Shown here one piece after another: positions 18,986 to 27,353 of a stretch of DNA of 48,636 bases; the first letter of the stretch is position 1, and every line of letters begins with the position of its first letter. The notes under the pieces were generated by a model, which ran no database searches, was not told where the DNA came from, and saw only the letters and a list, made by a program, of their open reading frames with translations. Source of the stretch: Helicobacter cetorum (GTDB lineage Bacteria > Campylobacterota > Campylobacteria > Campylobacterales > UBA6016). The position numbers and the translations under genes were made by a program. The stretch spans positions 1 through 48,636 of the forward strand of contig DZAX01000016.1 of NCBI GenBank assembly GCA_022729705.1, in the 5' to 3' direction.

Positions 18986-20434
18986 ATGGAAAATCAGGCC
19001 AAGCTGGACTTCTCTAAACCGATATTGGCGATAGACGTCGGTTCAACCAAAACATGCGCTCTTATAGCCGAGGTAAAAGGTGGAGAGCCGCATATAACGG
19101 GAACCGGCATATCAAAATCAAACGGTCTTAAAAAAGGTGCCATAACAAATATAGAACTTGCATCAAAATCTATAAAAAGCGCCGTCTCCGACGCTAAGAG
19201 AATAGCGGGTATGGAGCTGACGGAGGCGGTAGTGTCAATATCCGGCGCTTATACCAAAAGTATAAACTCGCACGGTATAGTTAATGTGCCAAGTGGAGAG
19301 ATAACGCTTAAAGAGATGAATAGAGCCATTCAAACAGCTCTTTATAACGCCAATATTCCCACAGAGTATGAGACTATTCATGTGTTGCCGTATGATTTTA
19401 AGGTGGATGAGCAAGACTTTATAGAAGACCCAATCGATATGAGCGGAAACAGGCTTGAAGTAAGCGTGCATATCGTGACAGTCCAAAAATCAAGTCTTGA
19501 GAATTTGCGAAAAGCTGTAAAACTTGCCGGTCTTGAGATAGCAAATATTGTACTTAGCGTATACGCCTCGTCGATAGCGGTGCTCAATAGAGATGAAAAA
19601 GAGCTTGGCGTAGCTGTTATAGACATAGGCGGAGCTACAAGCAATATAGCCGTGCATCTTGGCAACTCTATTAGGTTTAACGACTTTTTGGCGGTTGGCT
19701 CAAACCACATCACAAACGACCTATCTATGGCTTTGCATACGCCGATAAGAGATGCGGAGCAGGTAAAGCTGGAGTATGGCTCTCTTCACTCTTTATCAAA
19801 CGCCATTATTGAGCTTCCGACAGTTGGCAATGAATCTGAAAAACAAGAGGTCTCCTTGGAAATAGTCTCAAATGTTATATACGCCAGAGCCGAAGAGACG
19901 TTGATGATTTTGGCAAAATCTTTGGAAAAAAGCGGTTTTAAAAGCCAAATAGGAGCCGGGGTAGTATTTACGGGCGGCATGACAAAGCTTGAGGGATTGA
20001 GAGATTTAACCGTTAGCATATTTGATAATATGCCTGTTAGATTTGCAAAGCCAAAGGCGATGGGCGGACTTTTTGAAAATCTCAAAGATCCCGCTTACTC
20101 CACCGTTATTGGTCTCGTATTGTATGCGGCTGGTAGAAATGCGCTTTATGAGGTTGATTCTACGAAGCGTCTTAGACTAAAAGAGAGTTTTGCGGCTACG
20201 ACCCCCCCATCAATCACAAAAAAAATTGTGGAAGAGGAAGAGAAAAAGTCGGTAGAACCCGCCGTTTTGCCTCCGCCAAAAACCAACAAAGCTCCGGAAG
20301 AATCGATTAGAATTAGCGACCCAAAAGCGGCGGAGACAAGATATACTAGACCTATTGAACTACCGGGAATAAAATCTGTTAGTGTGGATGCCTACTTTGT
20401 AAAGTTTTGGCGATGGGCGACTCAATTATTTTAA
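18986..20434 (+). CDS. ftsA: Cell division protein FtsA
   Basis: An actin-like ATPase that tethers FtsZ to the membrane. Actin-fold phosphate motifs are visible in ILAIDVGSTKTCALIAEV (residues 11-28) and VAVIDIGGATSNIAVHL. The C-terminus ends in the amphipathic stretch YFVKFWRWATQLF, the expected membrane-targeting helix, after a proline-rich linker. 482 residues is slightly longer than the family average because of that linker. ftsZ follows 21 bp later. Confidence 0.97.
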   Translation: MENQAKLDFSKPILAIDVGSTKTCALIAEVKGGEPHITGTGISKSNGLKKGAITNIELASKSIKSAVSDAKRIAGMELTEAVVSISGAYTKSINSHGIVNVPSGEITLKEMNRAIQTALYNANIPTEYETIHVLPYDFKVDEQDFIEDPIDMSGNRLEVSVHIVTVQKSSLENLRKAVKLAGLEIANIVLSVYASSIAVLNRDEKELGVAVIDIGGATSNIAVHLGNSIRFNDFLAVGSNHITNDLSMALHTPIRDAEQVKLEYGSLHSLSNAIIELPTVGNESEKQEVSLEIVSNVIYARAEETLMILAKSLEKSGFKSQIGAGVVFTGGMTKLEGLRDLTVSIFDNMPVRFAKPKAMGGLFENLKDPAYSTVIGLVLYAAGRNALYEVDSTKRLRLKESFAATTPPSITKKIVEEEEKKSVEPAVLPPPKTNKAPEESIRISDPKAAETRYTRPIELPGIKSVSVDAYFVKFWRWATQLF

Positions 20435-20455
20435 AATCTTAGGCAAGGAAAAGAG

Positions 20456-21595
20456 ATGAACGGTGTATTTCAGGTTGAAGAGTTACGCTCTAAAACTGGC
20501 GCAAAAATAAAAGTTATAGGCGTTGGCGGTGGTGGTTGTAATATGATAAACCATATGATAAGCGAACACGTTTTGGGTATAGAACTGGTAGTTGCAAACA
20601 CCGATGCGCAGGCGTTGGAGACTTCTTTGGCAAATACAAAAATACAGCTTGGAACCAAACTCACAAGAGGTCTTGGTGCGGGCATGAAGCCTGAGGTTGG
20701 CAAAGGAGCCGCCGAGGAGAGTTATCAAGAGATAAAATCGATACTAGAGGGTGCCGATATGGTGTTTGTCGCAGCGGGACTTGGCGGCGGAACTGGTACG
20801 GGGGCTGCCGAGGTTGTAGCGGCTGCGGCAAAAGAGATAGGCGCTTTGACCGTGGCTGTGGTCACGAAACCTTTTATCTTCGAGGGGCAAAAGAGAAGAA
20901 AATACGCTGAAGAGGGTTTGGCGGCTATTAAAAAAATATGCGACTCAATAGTTGTAATACCAAATGACAAACTTCTAGCCGTTGTTGACAAAAATATGGG
21001 CATTAAAGATAGTTTTAGAATAGTAGACAATGTGTTATCTCGCGCCGTAACTGGCATTAGCGGCGTTATACTAAGCCATGGCGAAAATGACATTAATCTT
21101 GACTTTGCCGACTTGAAAACCGTTATGAGTCACAGGGGAACGGCGCTTATGGGCGTTGGCGAAGCTACTGGTAATGATGCGGCGTATCAAGCGGTCAAAA
21201 ACGCTATAGAGTCCCCTTTATTTGACAATATATCTATTAGCGGAGCTATGGGAATTTTGGTTCACGTTAATATGCATCCAAACTATCCACTTGTGCAGAT
21301 TCAGCAAGCTATGTCTATTGTTTATGATAGTGCCGATGCTGACGCCGATGTAATTTTTGGTACCACCACGGATGATACTATTGATATTGATAGGGTTGTT
21401 ATTACTATGGTTGCGACCGGATTTGAAAAAGAGGCTGTTAATAGCTTTTCGGTAAAGCACGTTGAAAAAGAGAGTCCAGTGGTTCACGAGAAGCAACAGG
21501 TGAGAAATATAAGAAAAATAAGCGGCGGTTACGATGTTACGTTTGACGAAGACGAACTACAGGTGCCTACTTATTTAAGAAGACAAATGGACTAA
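20456..21595 (+). CDS. ftsZ: Cell division tubulin homologue FtsZ
   Basis: A GTPase that polymerises into the Z ring. The GTP-binding signature GGGTGTG is at residues 110-116 and the N-terminal IGVGGGGCNMINHM motif is present. The C-terminal tail VPTYLRRQMD is the short peptide that binds FtsA and other partners. Length (379) is normal. It sits between ftsA and a REC-REC-GGDEF gene on the same strand, 14 bp from the latter. Confidence 0.98.
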   Translation: MNGVFQVEELRSKTGAKIKVIGVGGGGCNMINHMISEHVLGIELVVANTDAQALETSLANTKIQLGTKLTRGLGAGMKPEVGKGAAEESYQEIKSILEGADMVFVAAGLGGGTGTGAAEVVAAAAKEIGALTVAVVTKPFIFEGQKRRKYAEEGLAAIKKICDSIVVIPNDKLLAVVDKNMGIKDSFRIVDNVLSRAVTGISGVILSHGENDINLDFADLKTVMSHRGTALMGVGEATGNDAAYQAVKNAIESPLFDNISISGAMGILVHVNMHPNYPLVQIQQAMSIVYDSADADADVIFGTTTDDTIDIDRVVITMVATGFEKEAVNSFSVKHVEKESPVVHEKQQVRNIRKISGGYDVTFDEDELQVPTYLRRQMD

Positions 21596-21609
21596 TAAAA
21601 GGATCTTTT

Positions 21610-22905
21610 GTGAAAACCGCTTTTGACGCTATGTGGCAGGATATTTCCGGTAAAAAAGTTTTATTAAAAACTTTTGATATTCTGTTTGCAAAAGCTATAG
21701 CGGCAAAGATTACTAAAGAGTTAAACTGTCAGATTGATATTGTTCAGTCTCTTAGCGAGTTAAAAATTGCTCTTGAAAACAGCGACTACTTTGTAGGTGT
21801 TTTTGAATACTCCGCCGAAAGTACGGTTGATATGGGAGCACTTGATTATGCTATTTCACGGTCGTTACCTGTTGTGGTTATGACTGAGTCTTTGGACGAT
21901 AACACTAGAGAGGTCTTTCTCTCAAAAAATATTATTGATTATGTTGTAAGTAAAAGCATAGAAGAGATTGACTATTTGGTTAGGTTATTGGGTCAACTAG
22001 GTAGAAACTCCAAAATGGAAGTTTTGGTTGCGGACGATTTTGTCATTGATAGAACCGCTCTTTTTGAGATACTAAAAAGTCAGCTTTTTATTGTGTATGA
22101 AGCCAAAGACGGTGACGAGGCTTTGGAGATTTTATCTTCAAACGACGACATAAAACTACTTTTAACAAATTATCATATGCCAAAAATGGATGGCTTAGAG
22201 CTTGTTAGTAGGCTTAGAAAAATAAAAAATAAAAATGAACTTGCTATTGTGGCTATATCTCACGAAACAGATGAGAGTATAATCTCCAGATTTTTAAAAT
22301 TTGGTGCAAACGACTACATAAAAAAACCTTTTTCAAGAGAGGAGTTTATCTGCCGCATAAACAACACTGTAGAACATATTCAGCTAATTGAACTACAAAA
22401 AAAGCTAACAAGTCTTGATTATTTAACAGGACTTAGTAATAGGCAGTTTTTTATGGACGCCGGAAAGACATTGCATGCAAATGCTGTAAGAGGTAATATA
22501 GAGCTTGTTATCGCAATGATAGATATAGATAATTTCAAGCTGATTAATGATAGATACGGACATGATGTCGGAGATATTGTAATAAAAGATTTTTCTATCT
22601 CTCTTAGGGAGTGCTTTAGAACATCTGATGTTATTTGTAGATTCACCGGAGAAGAGTTTTGTGTGATTCTTGTTGGTGTGGATGATAAATATATCAAATC
22701 TACATTTGACAAACTTTTGCACATGACTAGAAAGCGCGATATATACACAAAAGAGAATAAAATAGCTAAATATACCATCTCTGTCGGCGTATGTACAACG
22801 CTATTTGAAGATTTTGAAGAGATGATAAAAAGATCCGAAGTAATGCTTTTTGAAGCAAAACAAGCTGGAAAAGACCGTGTGGTTACGGATATTCTTCCTT
22901 CATAG
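21610..22905 (+). CDS. REC-REC-GGDEF protein with degenerate receivers
   Basis: A PleD/CbrR-like architecture: receiver-like domain 1 (about 15-125), receiver 2 (137-255) and a diguanylate cyclase domain (265-431). Receiver 2 keeps the acidic pair D142-D143 and the K238-K239 region, but the phosphoacceptor position is N187 (LLTNYHMPKMDG). Receiver 1 shows no acidic pair or acceptor. The active-site loop is T-G-E-E-F (346-350) instead of GGEEF, while the inhibitory I-site R337-T-S-D340 is intact. It may still make c-di-GMP, or act as a binding sensor. The 14-bp gap to ftsZ suggests cotranscription with division genes. Confidence 0.9.
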   Translation: MKTAFDAMWQDISGKKVLLKTFDILFAKAIAAKITKELNCQIDIVQSLSELKIALENSDYFVGVFEYSAESTVDMGALDYAISRSLPVVVMTESLDDNTREVFLSKNIIDYVVSKSIEEIDYLVRLLGQLGRNSKMEVLVADDFVIDRTALFEILKSQLFIVYEAKDGDEALEILSSNDDIKLLLTNYHMPKMDGLELVSRLRKIKNKNELAIVAISHETDESIISRFLKFGANDYIKKPFSREEFICRINNTVEHIQLIELQKKLTSLDYLTGLSNRQFFMDAGKTLHANAVRGNIELVIAMIDIDNFKLINDRYGHDVGDIVIKDFSISLRECFRTSDVICRFTGEEFCVILVGVDDKYIKSTFDKLLHMTRKRDIYTKENKIAKYTISVGVCTTLFEDFEEMIKRSEVMLFEAKQAGKDRVVTDILPS

Positions 22906-22939
22906 TAGAACGCTCTAAATATTTATCTCCCCTGCAGAG

Positions 22940-22970
22940 CCCCTAAAGCTACCGACTTACTGTAAGGGAG
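22940..22970 (+). repeat. Partial copy H of the three-hairpin repeat family
   Basis: CCCCTAAAGCTACC followed by the small hairpin CTTAC/GTAAG matches the linker and third hairpin of the family. It lies between the convergent GGDEF gene and the mlaF-like gene and runs into the last codons of the latter, supplying its stop codon. Confidence 0.5.
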
Positions 22971-23718
22971 TCTTGTCCGGGCTTATTATCTCTCTGCCCT
23001 CTAGGAAGCATTGCACGATAGTGTTTGGATTGTTTTTGAAATTTTCGGCGTCTCCGCTTTCGATTATTACACCCTCATACAGCATTGCGGCGTAATCTGC
23101 ACATTTGAAAGACTCTTTTATATCGTGGCTTATTAGAAGCGACGTAATTTTAAACTCTTTTTGTAACTTAATAATCATTTGACTAATCTGATCGCTTATA
23201 ATCGGATCCAAGCCTGTTGTTGGTTCATCATAAAGAAGTATTTCAGGTTTTAAAATAATTGTTCTGGCTAATCCCGCTCGTTTTCGCATTCCCCCCGAGA
23301 GTTCGTCTGGATATAGTTTTGAAACTCTTGACGGCTCTAGCGCCACCATGTCAAGGGCTGCATACACTTCTTGACGTATTTGTTCCTCTGAAAACGTTGT
23401 GTGTTCTCTTAGCGGGAACGCAACATTTTCATATACATTCATACTATCAAACAAGGCGCCGCTCTGAAATAAAAAGCCTATCTTTTTGCGAAGCTCTAAT
23501 AGTTCTTGCCCGTCAAGGTTGGTTATATTACGCCCATCTACGATTATCTCGCCGGAGTCTGCTTTTAAAAGCCCTACGATGTGCTTAATAATAGTTGACT
23601 TTCCGCTTCCGGAGAGCCCAAATATCACCGTAGTCGCCCCCTTTTTAACCTTGAGGTTTACACCTCTTAAAATCTCTTTTTTTCCAAAGCTTTTGTGTAG
23701 ATTTTTTATTTCAATCAT
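22957..23718 (-). CDS. ABC transporter ATPase, MlaF/phospholipid-transport type
   Basis: A 253-residue ABC ATPase: Walker A GLSGSGKST (34-42), a Q-loop in FLFQSGALFDSMNV, signature LSGGMRKRAGLART, and Walker B ILLYDEPTTGLDP. The FQSGALFDS and PTTGLDPI wording is characteristic of the MlaF group, which powers phospholipid movement between inner and outer membranes. The usual permease and MCE-domain partners (MlaE, MlaD) are not adjacent, so they must lie elsewhere. The extreme C-terminus is encoded within a repeat fragment. Confidence 0.85.
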   Translation of the reverse strand: MIEIKNLHKSFGKKEILRGVNLKVKKGATTVIFGLSGSGKSTIIKHIVGLLKADSGEIIVDGRNITNLDGQELLELRKKIGFLFQSGALFDSMNVYENVAFPLREHTTFSEEQIRQEVYAALDMVALEPSRVSKLYPDELSGGMRKRAGLARTIILKPEILLYDEPTTGLDPIISDQISQMIIKLQKEFKITSLLISHDIKESFKCADYAAMLYEGVIIESGDAENFKNNPNTIVQCFLEGREIISPDKTPLQ

Positions 23719-23724
23719 TTCTCA

Positions 23725-24219
23725 TTAGCCTCTTTTTTGCCAAAAACTACACCCCAAAATCGCCGAAAATCTAATAAAAAATGAGAGTATAAGCGTAAAA
23801 AGTAGGAGTTTAAAATCAATTTCGGCGAGCTTATGAATCACTTCAAAAGCATTGGAGTTTATTGTGTCTTCACCGCTCGCCTGAAACGCTATGATTTTAG
23901 GCGTAAAAATAAAAGCGTAAGCCCCTATCCCAAGCACATTAAAAGCTGAAAGAACCATCATGATAACGCTGTTTTTTTTGTTGACCAACAAAAAACCTTC
24001 AAAAGCGATAGTAATGGCTCCCGTTACTAATAGCGCGTAGTTAAATCTGGAGAAAATCTCGCTCATCATAAGACCCGCATCATATCTAGCAAGCAGTTTG
24101 ACGCCAAATATAGTCTCTGAGTGAAAAATTATCGGAGCCACAAACGCCCCCAGTACAAATATGCCAACAGCGGTTCCGGCAAGACAAAATAGATAAAACG
24201 ATGCAAATAGCTTTAACAT
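23725..24219 (-). CDS. Small membrane protein, DUF4149-like
   Basis: A 164-residue integral membrane protein with about four hydrophobic helices (LFASFYLFCLAGTAVGIFVLG, ALLVTGAITIAFEGFLLV, MMVLSAFNVLGIGAYAFIF, LLLFTLILSFFIRFSAIL). The arrangement and the PKI-plus-H region resemble DUF4149 proteins of unknown function. The ATG at 24219 overlaps the prmC stop (TAATG), so an earlier in-frame start inside prmC is unlikely. Position suggests cotranslation with prmC. Confidence 0.65.
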   Translation of the reverse strand: MLKLFASFYLFCLAGTAVGIFVLGAFVAPIIFHSETIFGVKLLARYDAGLMMSEIFSRFNYALLVTGAITIAFEGFLLVNKKNSVIMMVLSAFNVLGIGAYAFIFTPKIIAFQASGEDTINSNAFEVIHKLAEIDFKLLLFTLILSFFIRFSAILGCSFWQKRG

Positions 24220-25034
24220 TAGAAACTTTCCTTTATAATCCAAAAACCCCTATCAAGACCGGAATAATCTTTATAGAAATCATATTTAATATTTTTTTGT
24301 TCGCTCAGTTTTTGCAATAGTTTTTCCTTTTGGTCAAAGCCTATTTCGCAGATAAAAGCTTTAAAGTCCCTCTTCAAAAAACCGTCAATCACAGCCTCTA
24401 CAATCTCGCTTCCGCTTTCGCCGCCAAAAAGCGCATTATGCGGCTCATGTAGCACATTGGCTTTTAGTTTGTAACTATTTTGTATATAAGGCGGATTTGC
24501 GGTAAGTATATCAAAACTATTATCTTTTATATTGACAAAAAGGTCTGATAAGAAAAAATCTATATCGACGCAAAGGTTGTTTGCGTTAATTTTTGCGACC
24601 TCCAAAGCTTTGGGGCTAATGTCAGACGCCGCGACTCTCAAATGCGGAATCTCTTTTTTGAGCGTACATGCGATAGCTCCGCTTCCGGTGCATATATCCA
24701 AGACGGATGAAGCTCCTAGTTTTTTTATTATCCCCGATGCGGCGTCAATCAAAAGCTCCGTCTCTGGTCTTGGGATAAGACATCTTTCATCTACAAAAAA
24801 GCTATATCCATAAAATCCGGCTTCGTTTACGATGTACTCAAACGGAATATCATTTTTTCGCTTTTCTAAAAAATTTTCAAAAATAGCGTCGTCTATCTCT
24901 GTTGTATCGTTTGCAAGCAAGCTAGCAACGCTTTTGCCGCTATATTTTGCATATAGCCAAAGCGTCTCTTTTGCCGCACTTTCTATCTCTAAGAGCTCTA
25001 GCTTTGCGATTTTTATCGCTTCTTTTAGCCTCAT
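24219..25034 (-). CDS. prmC: Release factor glutamine methyltransferase PrmC
   Basis: Methylates the glutamine of the GGQ motif in RF1/RF2. The catalytic NPPY is in ILTANPPYIQNSY, and the SAM motif is DICTGSGAIACTL. An N-terminal helical domain precedes the Rossmann fold, and RPETE is the family marker. Length (271) is normal. It overlaps the protease gene upstream by 4 bp and the DUF4149-like gene downstream by 1 bp. Confidence 0.95.
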   Translation of the reverse strand: MRLKEAIKIAKLELLEIESAAKETLWLYAKYSGKSVASLLANDTTEIDDAIFENFLEKRKNDIPFEYIVNEAGFYGYSFFVDERCLIPRPETELLIDAASGIIKKLGASSVLDICTGSGAIACTLKKEIPHLRVAASDISPKALEVAKINANNLCVDIDFFLSDLFVNIKDNSFDILTANPPYIQNSYKLKANVLHEPHNALFGGESGSEIVEAVIDGFLKRDFKAFICEIGFDQKEKLLQKLSEQKNIKYDFYKDYSGLDRGFWIIKESF

Positions 25035-26236
25035 ACGCTTTTTAGCTTCTCGATTCTTTTGGTAATCGGCGGGTGAGTGTAGTCAAAAAATATCTTTATT
25101 TTTGAGGCGTATGGAAACGCTTTATTCTCTTTTGAGAGCGTCCTGAGAGCCTCTATCATCTGCTCTTTATATCCCATTGAGGCGGCGTAAGCATCAGCCT
25201 CATACTCATTTTTTTTGTAGATAAAGTTGATTATCGGCATAGCAAGATAGAGAGCCGGAGATGAGAAAATCAAAAATATTATGACGGCTCCCGCACCATT
25301 TTGATGAAGTCCTAAGGATGAGTAAAACATTTCGCCAAGAGAGCCCAAAATATAAGTGAGGGCAAAAAAAGCGGCAAGCATAGAGCCCATCGCCAAAAAA
25401 ATATGTTTGTGCTTAAAGTGTCCAAGCTCGTGCGCTACAACGGCAAATATCTGCTCTTTTGAGAGCTTTTGAAGCAGCGTATCATAAAGCGCCACTCTTT
25501 TTGTGCGCCCAAGACCGGCAAAGTATGCGTTTAGCCTAGCGTCTCTTTTGCCCGCATCCACTCTGTATATCTCGTTTAGCTCAAAGCCGCTTTTGTGGGC
25601 GAGCTCTTTTAGTCCGCCGGTTATCTCGGCGTCTTCTAATTTTTCAAACTTATTAAAAAGAGGAGCGATAAAGTTTGGGTATAAAATATTTGCGCCAACC
25701 ATAAAAAATGCTATAAGCAAAAAGACAAAAAACCACCAAAGCTTAAAAGAGGATATAAAGTAGATAGCCGCAAAAGACAAGGCGCCGCCTACAAGCAGTG
25801 TAATTAAAAGCTCTTTTAGTTTGTCCACGGCAAATAGAGACGGCGAGCTTGAAGTAAAGCCAAATCTCTTGTCAAGCCCAAAAGTGAGCCAAATTTTCAT
25901 CGGTACTTCAAGTATAAAGCCGATAAGTAAAAATAGCGTCACGCCAAGAGTTTGGGTCAAAATAGAGTCCGCCGCGAGCATGTCGGATAGAAGCGATAAT
26001 CCTGCAAATATCCAAAAACAAAAAAGCACTAAATCGTAGATATTCTCCATAATAGCAAATCTCTCTTTTGCTAACGCATACTCTTTTGCTTTGTCTAGTT
26101 CATCTCTCTCAAACTGTTTGTCTTCACCCGAAAAGCTCTTTAAAAAACTAATTTGTGAGACATTTACAGATAGTTTGGCAAGTATATGCGCAACATAAAA
26201 TAGTAAAATTAATATAAAAATGACGCCTTCATTCAT
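25031..26236 (-). CDS. M48-family membrane metalloprotease (Ste24-like)
   Basis: A 401-residue zinc protease of the CAAX-prenyl-protease 1/Ste24 type. HELGH is at residues 269-273 and the third zinc ligand is the glutamate in KKNEYEADAYA. Several membrane helices precede the catalytic domain (for example 101-119 and 167-184). Bacterial homologues are thought to take part in membrane protein quality control rather than prenyl processing. It is the first gene of a four-gene minus-strand operon. Confidence 0.92.
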   Translation of the reverse strand: MNEGVIFILILLFYVAHILAKLSVNVSQISFLKSFSGEDKQFERDELDKAKEYALAKERFAIMENIYDLVLFCFWIFAGLSLLSDMLAADSILTQTLGVTLFLLIGFILEVPMKIWLTFGLDKRFGFTSSSPSLFAVDKLKELLITLLVGGALSFAAIYFISSFKLWWFFVFLLIAFFMVGANILYPNFIAPLFNKFEKLEDAEITGGLKELAHKSGFELNEIYRVDAGKRDARLNAYFAGLGRTKRVALYDTLLQKLSKEQIFAVVAHELGHFKHKHIFLAMGSMLAAFFALTYILGSLGEMFYSSLGLHQNGAGAVIIFLIFSSPALYLAMPIINFIYKKNEYEADAYAASMGYKEQMIEALRTLSKENKAFPYASKIKIFFDYTHPPITKRIEKLKSV

Positions 26237-26399
26237 CTGTATTTCTCTGTCTTTTTTGGGCGATTATACAAAATAGAGACTTCGAAATAAATCAACAACC
26301 GCACGTCCGTCAGCCATTTTTTTTGGTAAATTTTACAAAACATAACAAGGAACACACCGTGGAGGGTGGTAATGACCTGTTGGTTTTTTTGCGGATTTT

Positions 26400-26504
26400 T
26401 TGACTAATAATATTAAAGATGCGCCAATATTTAGAATTTGGGGTGACCGTTTTGCGATAGCCGATTTTAATGGTGATATAAAAGAGACGCTTCTTGAAGC
26501 GTAA
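26400..26504 (+). pseudogene. 34-codon coding remnant
   Basis: An open frame from TTG 26400 to TAA 26502-26504 contains the protein-like string FRIWGDRFAIADFNGDIKE. It has no good start or ribosome site and is preceded in frame by TAA and TGA. The family is not recognised; it may be the tail of a lost gene. Confidence 0.2.
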
Positions 26505-26641
26505 GGATGAGATTTTTTAAGGAATTACTGATTTTGCGAACTTAGCAATAGATTGTTATATGATATATTAGTAATAGTGATTATAAAGAAGTTTAATTTT
26601 CAGTTACGATTAAAACTTGATTGTGTAGAATGCTTATCTCT

Positions 26642-26684
26642 TGCTATACTTGGAAACCTCATATTTATAAGGCTTCCAAGTATA
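26642..26684 (+). promoter_or_regulatory. Extended -10 promoter with 14-bp inverted-repeat operator or attenuator
   Basis: TGCTATACT at 26642-26650 reads as an extended -10 element. It overlaps the left arm of a near-perfect inverted repeat: TATACTTGGAA (26645-26655) pairs with TTCCAAGTATA (26674-26684), and inner bases CC/GG extend the stem to 13 of 14 pairs around a 12-nt loop. CCCTTTTT follows. It could be a repressor/activator site or an RNA hairpin controlling the molybdoenzyme operon, whose ribosome site AAGGAG starts 24 bp downstream. Confidence 0.45.
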
Positions 26685-26717
26685 AGACCCTTTTTAAAAA
26701 CTATAAAAGGAGATTAT

Positions 26718-27353
26718 ATGAAACTAGGCTTCCTAGTTGATCTAAGTTTGTGCATAGGATGTAAAGCGTGCGAAGTTGTCTGTAAAGCAGAAAACGTCGT
26801 GCCTTTGTCTATGTGGAGACTTAGAGTCAAATATGTCGATTTCGGCGTCTTCCCCGAGGTTAAGAGAGCGTTTACGCCTCTTAGATGTAATCACTGCGAA
26901 AGCGCTCCCTGTGCTAGGGTTTGCCCTGTAAGCGCGCTTCACTATCTTGATAACGGTATAGTAAATATCGATAAAAATAGATGTATTGGTTGTGCGGCTT
27001 GCGTGCTAGCCTGTCCTTATGGGGCTATCTATATCGATCCTGAGACTAATACGGCCGATAAGTGTACTTATTGCGCTCACAGAGTGGAAGCCGGACTTGC
27101 TCCATCGTGCGTTGTTGTGTGCCCGACTGAGGCGAATATATTTGGAGACCTTGACGATCCGACAAGCAAGATTAGCCATTATATAGCTTCGCACAGAGAC
27201 ACAAGAGTAAGAAAACCTGAAAAAGGCACAATGCCGAAGCATTTTTATGTGGGAGCCGGCGATATTCACCTAAATCCGCTAGCAAGCACAAGAGCCGAAG
27301 GATTTAACCTGTTTAATGAAATCGGACACCTAAATCATGTAGGAGGCCACTGA
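26718..27353 (+). CDS. Four-cluster ferredoxin subunit of a respiratory molybdoenzyme
   Basis: The electron-transfer B subunit, 211 residues, with four [4Fe-4S] motifs: CIGCKACEVVC, CNHCESAPCARVC, CIGCAACVLAC and CTYCAHRVEAGLAPSCVVVC. It carries electrons between the membrane subunit (next gene) and the catalytic subunit, as in PsrB, TtrB and DmsB. It lacks a signal peptide and would be co-exported with the Tat-dependent catalytic subunit. ATG 26718 is chosen for its AAGGAG; the frame extends upstream but that part reads through the inverted repeat. The 3' end overlaps the next start by one base. Confidence 0.93.
   Translation: MKLGFLVDLSLCIGCKACEVVCKAENVVPLSMWRLRVKYVDFGVFPEVKRAFTPLRCNHCESAPCARVCPVSALHYLDNGIVNIDKNRCIGCAACVLACPYGAIYIDPETNTADKCTYCAHRVEAGLAPSCVVVCPTEANIFGDLDDPTSKISHYIASHRDTRVRKPEKGTMPKHFYVGAGDIHLNPLASTRAEGFNLFNEIGHLNHVGGH

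Larger units (their letters stand above)
26237..26717. other. 480-bp intergenic region with a small coding remnant and a regulatory repeat
   Basis: Between the divergent protease and molybdoenzyme operons. The left part (26237-26399) shows nothing clear apart from T-rich tracts. A 34-codon open frame follows at 26400-26504, then AT-rich sequence, then a promoter-like and inverted-repeat structure at 26642-26684. No RNA gene was recognised. Confidence 0.5.
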
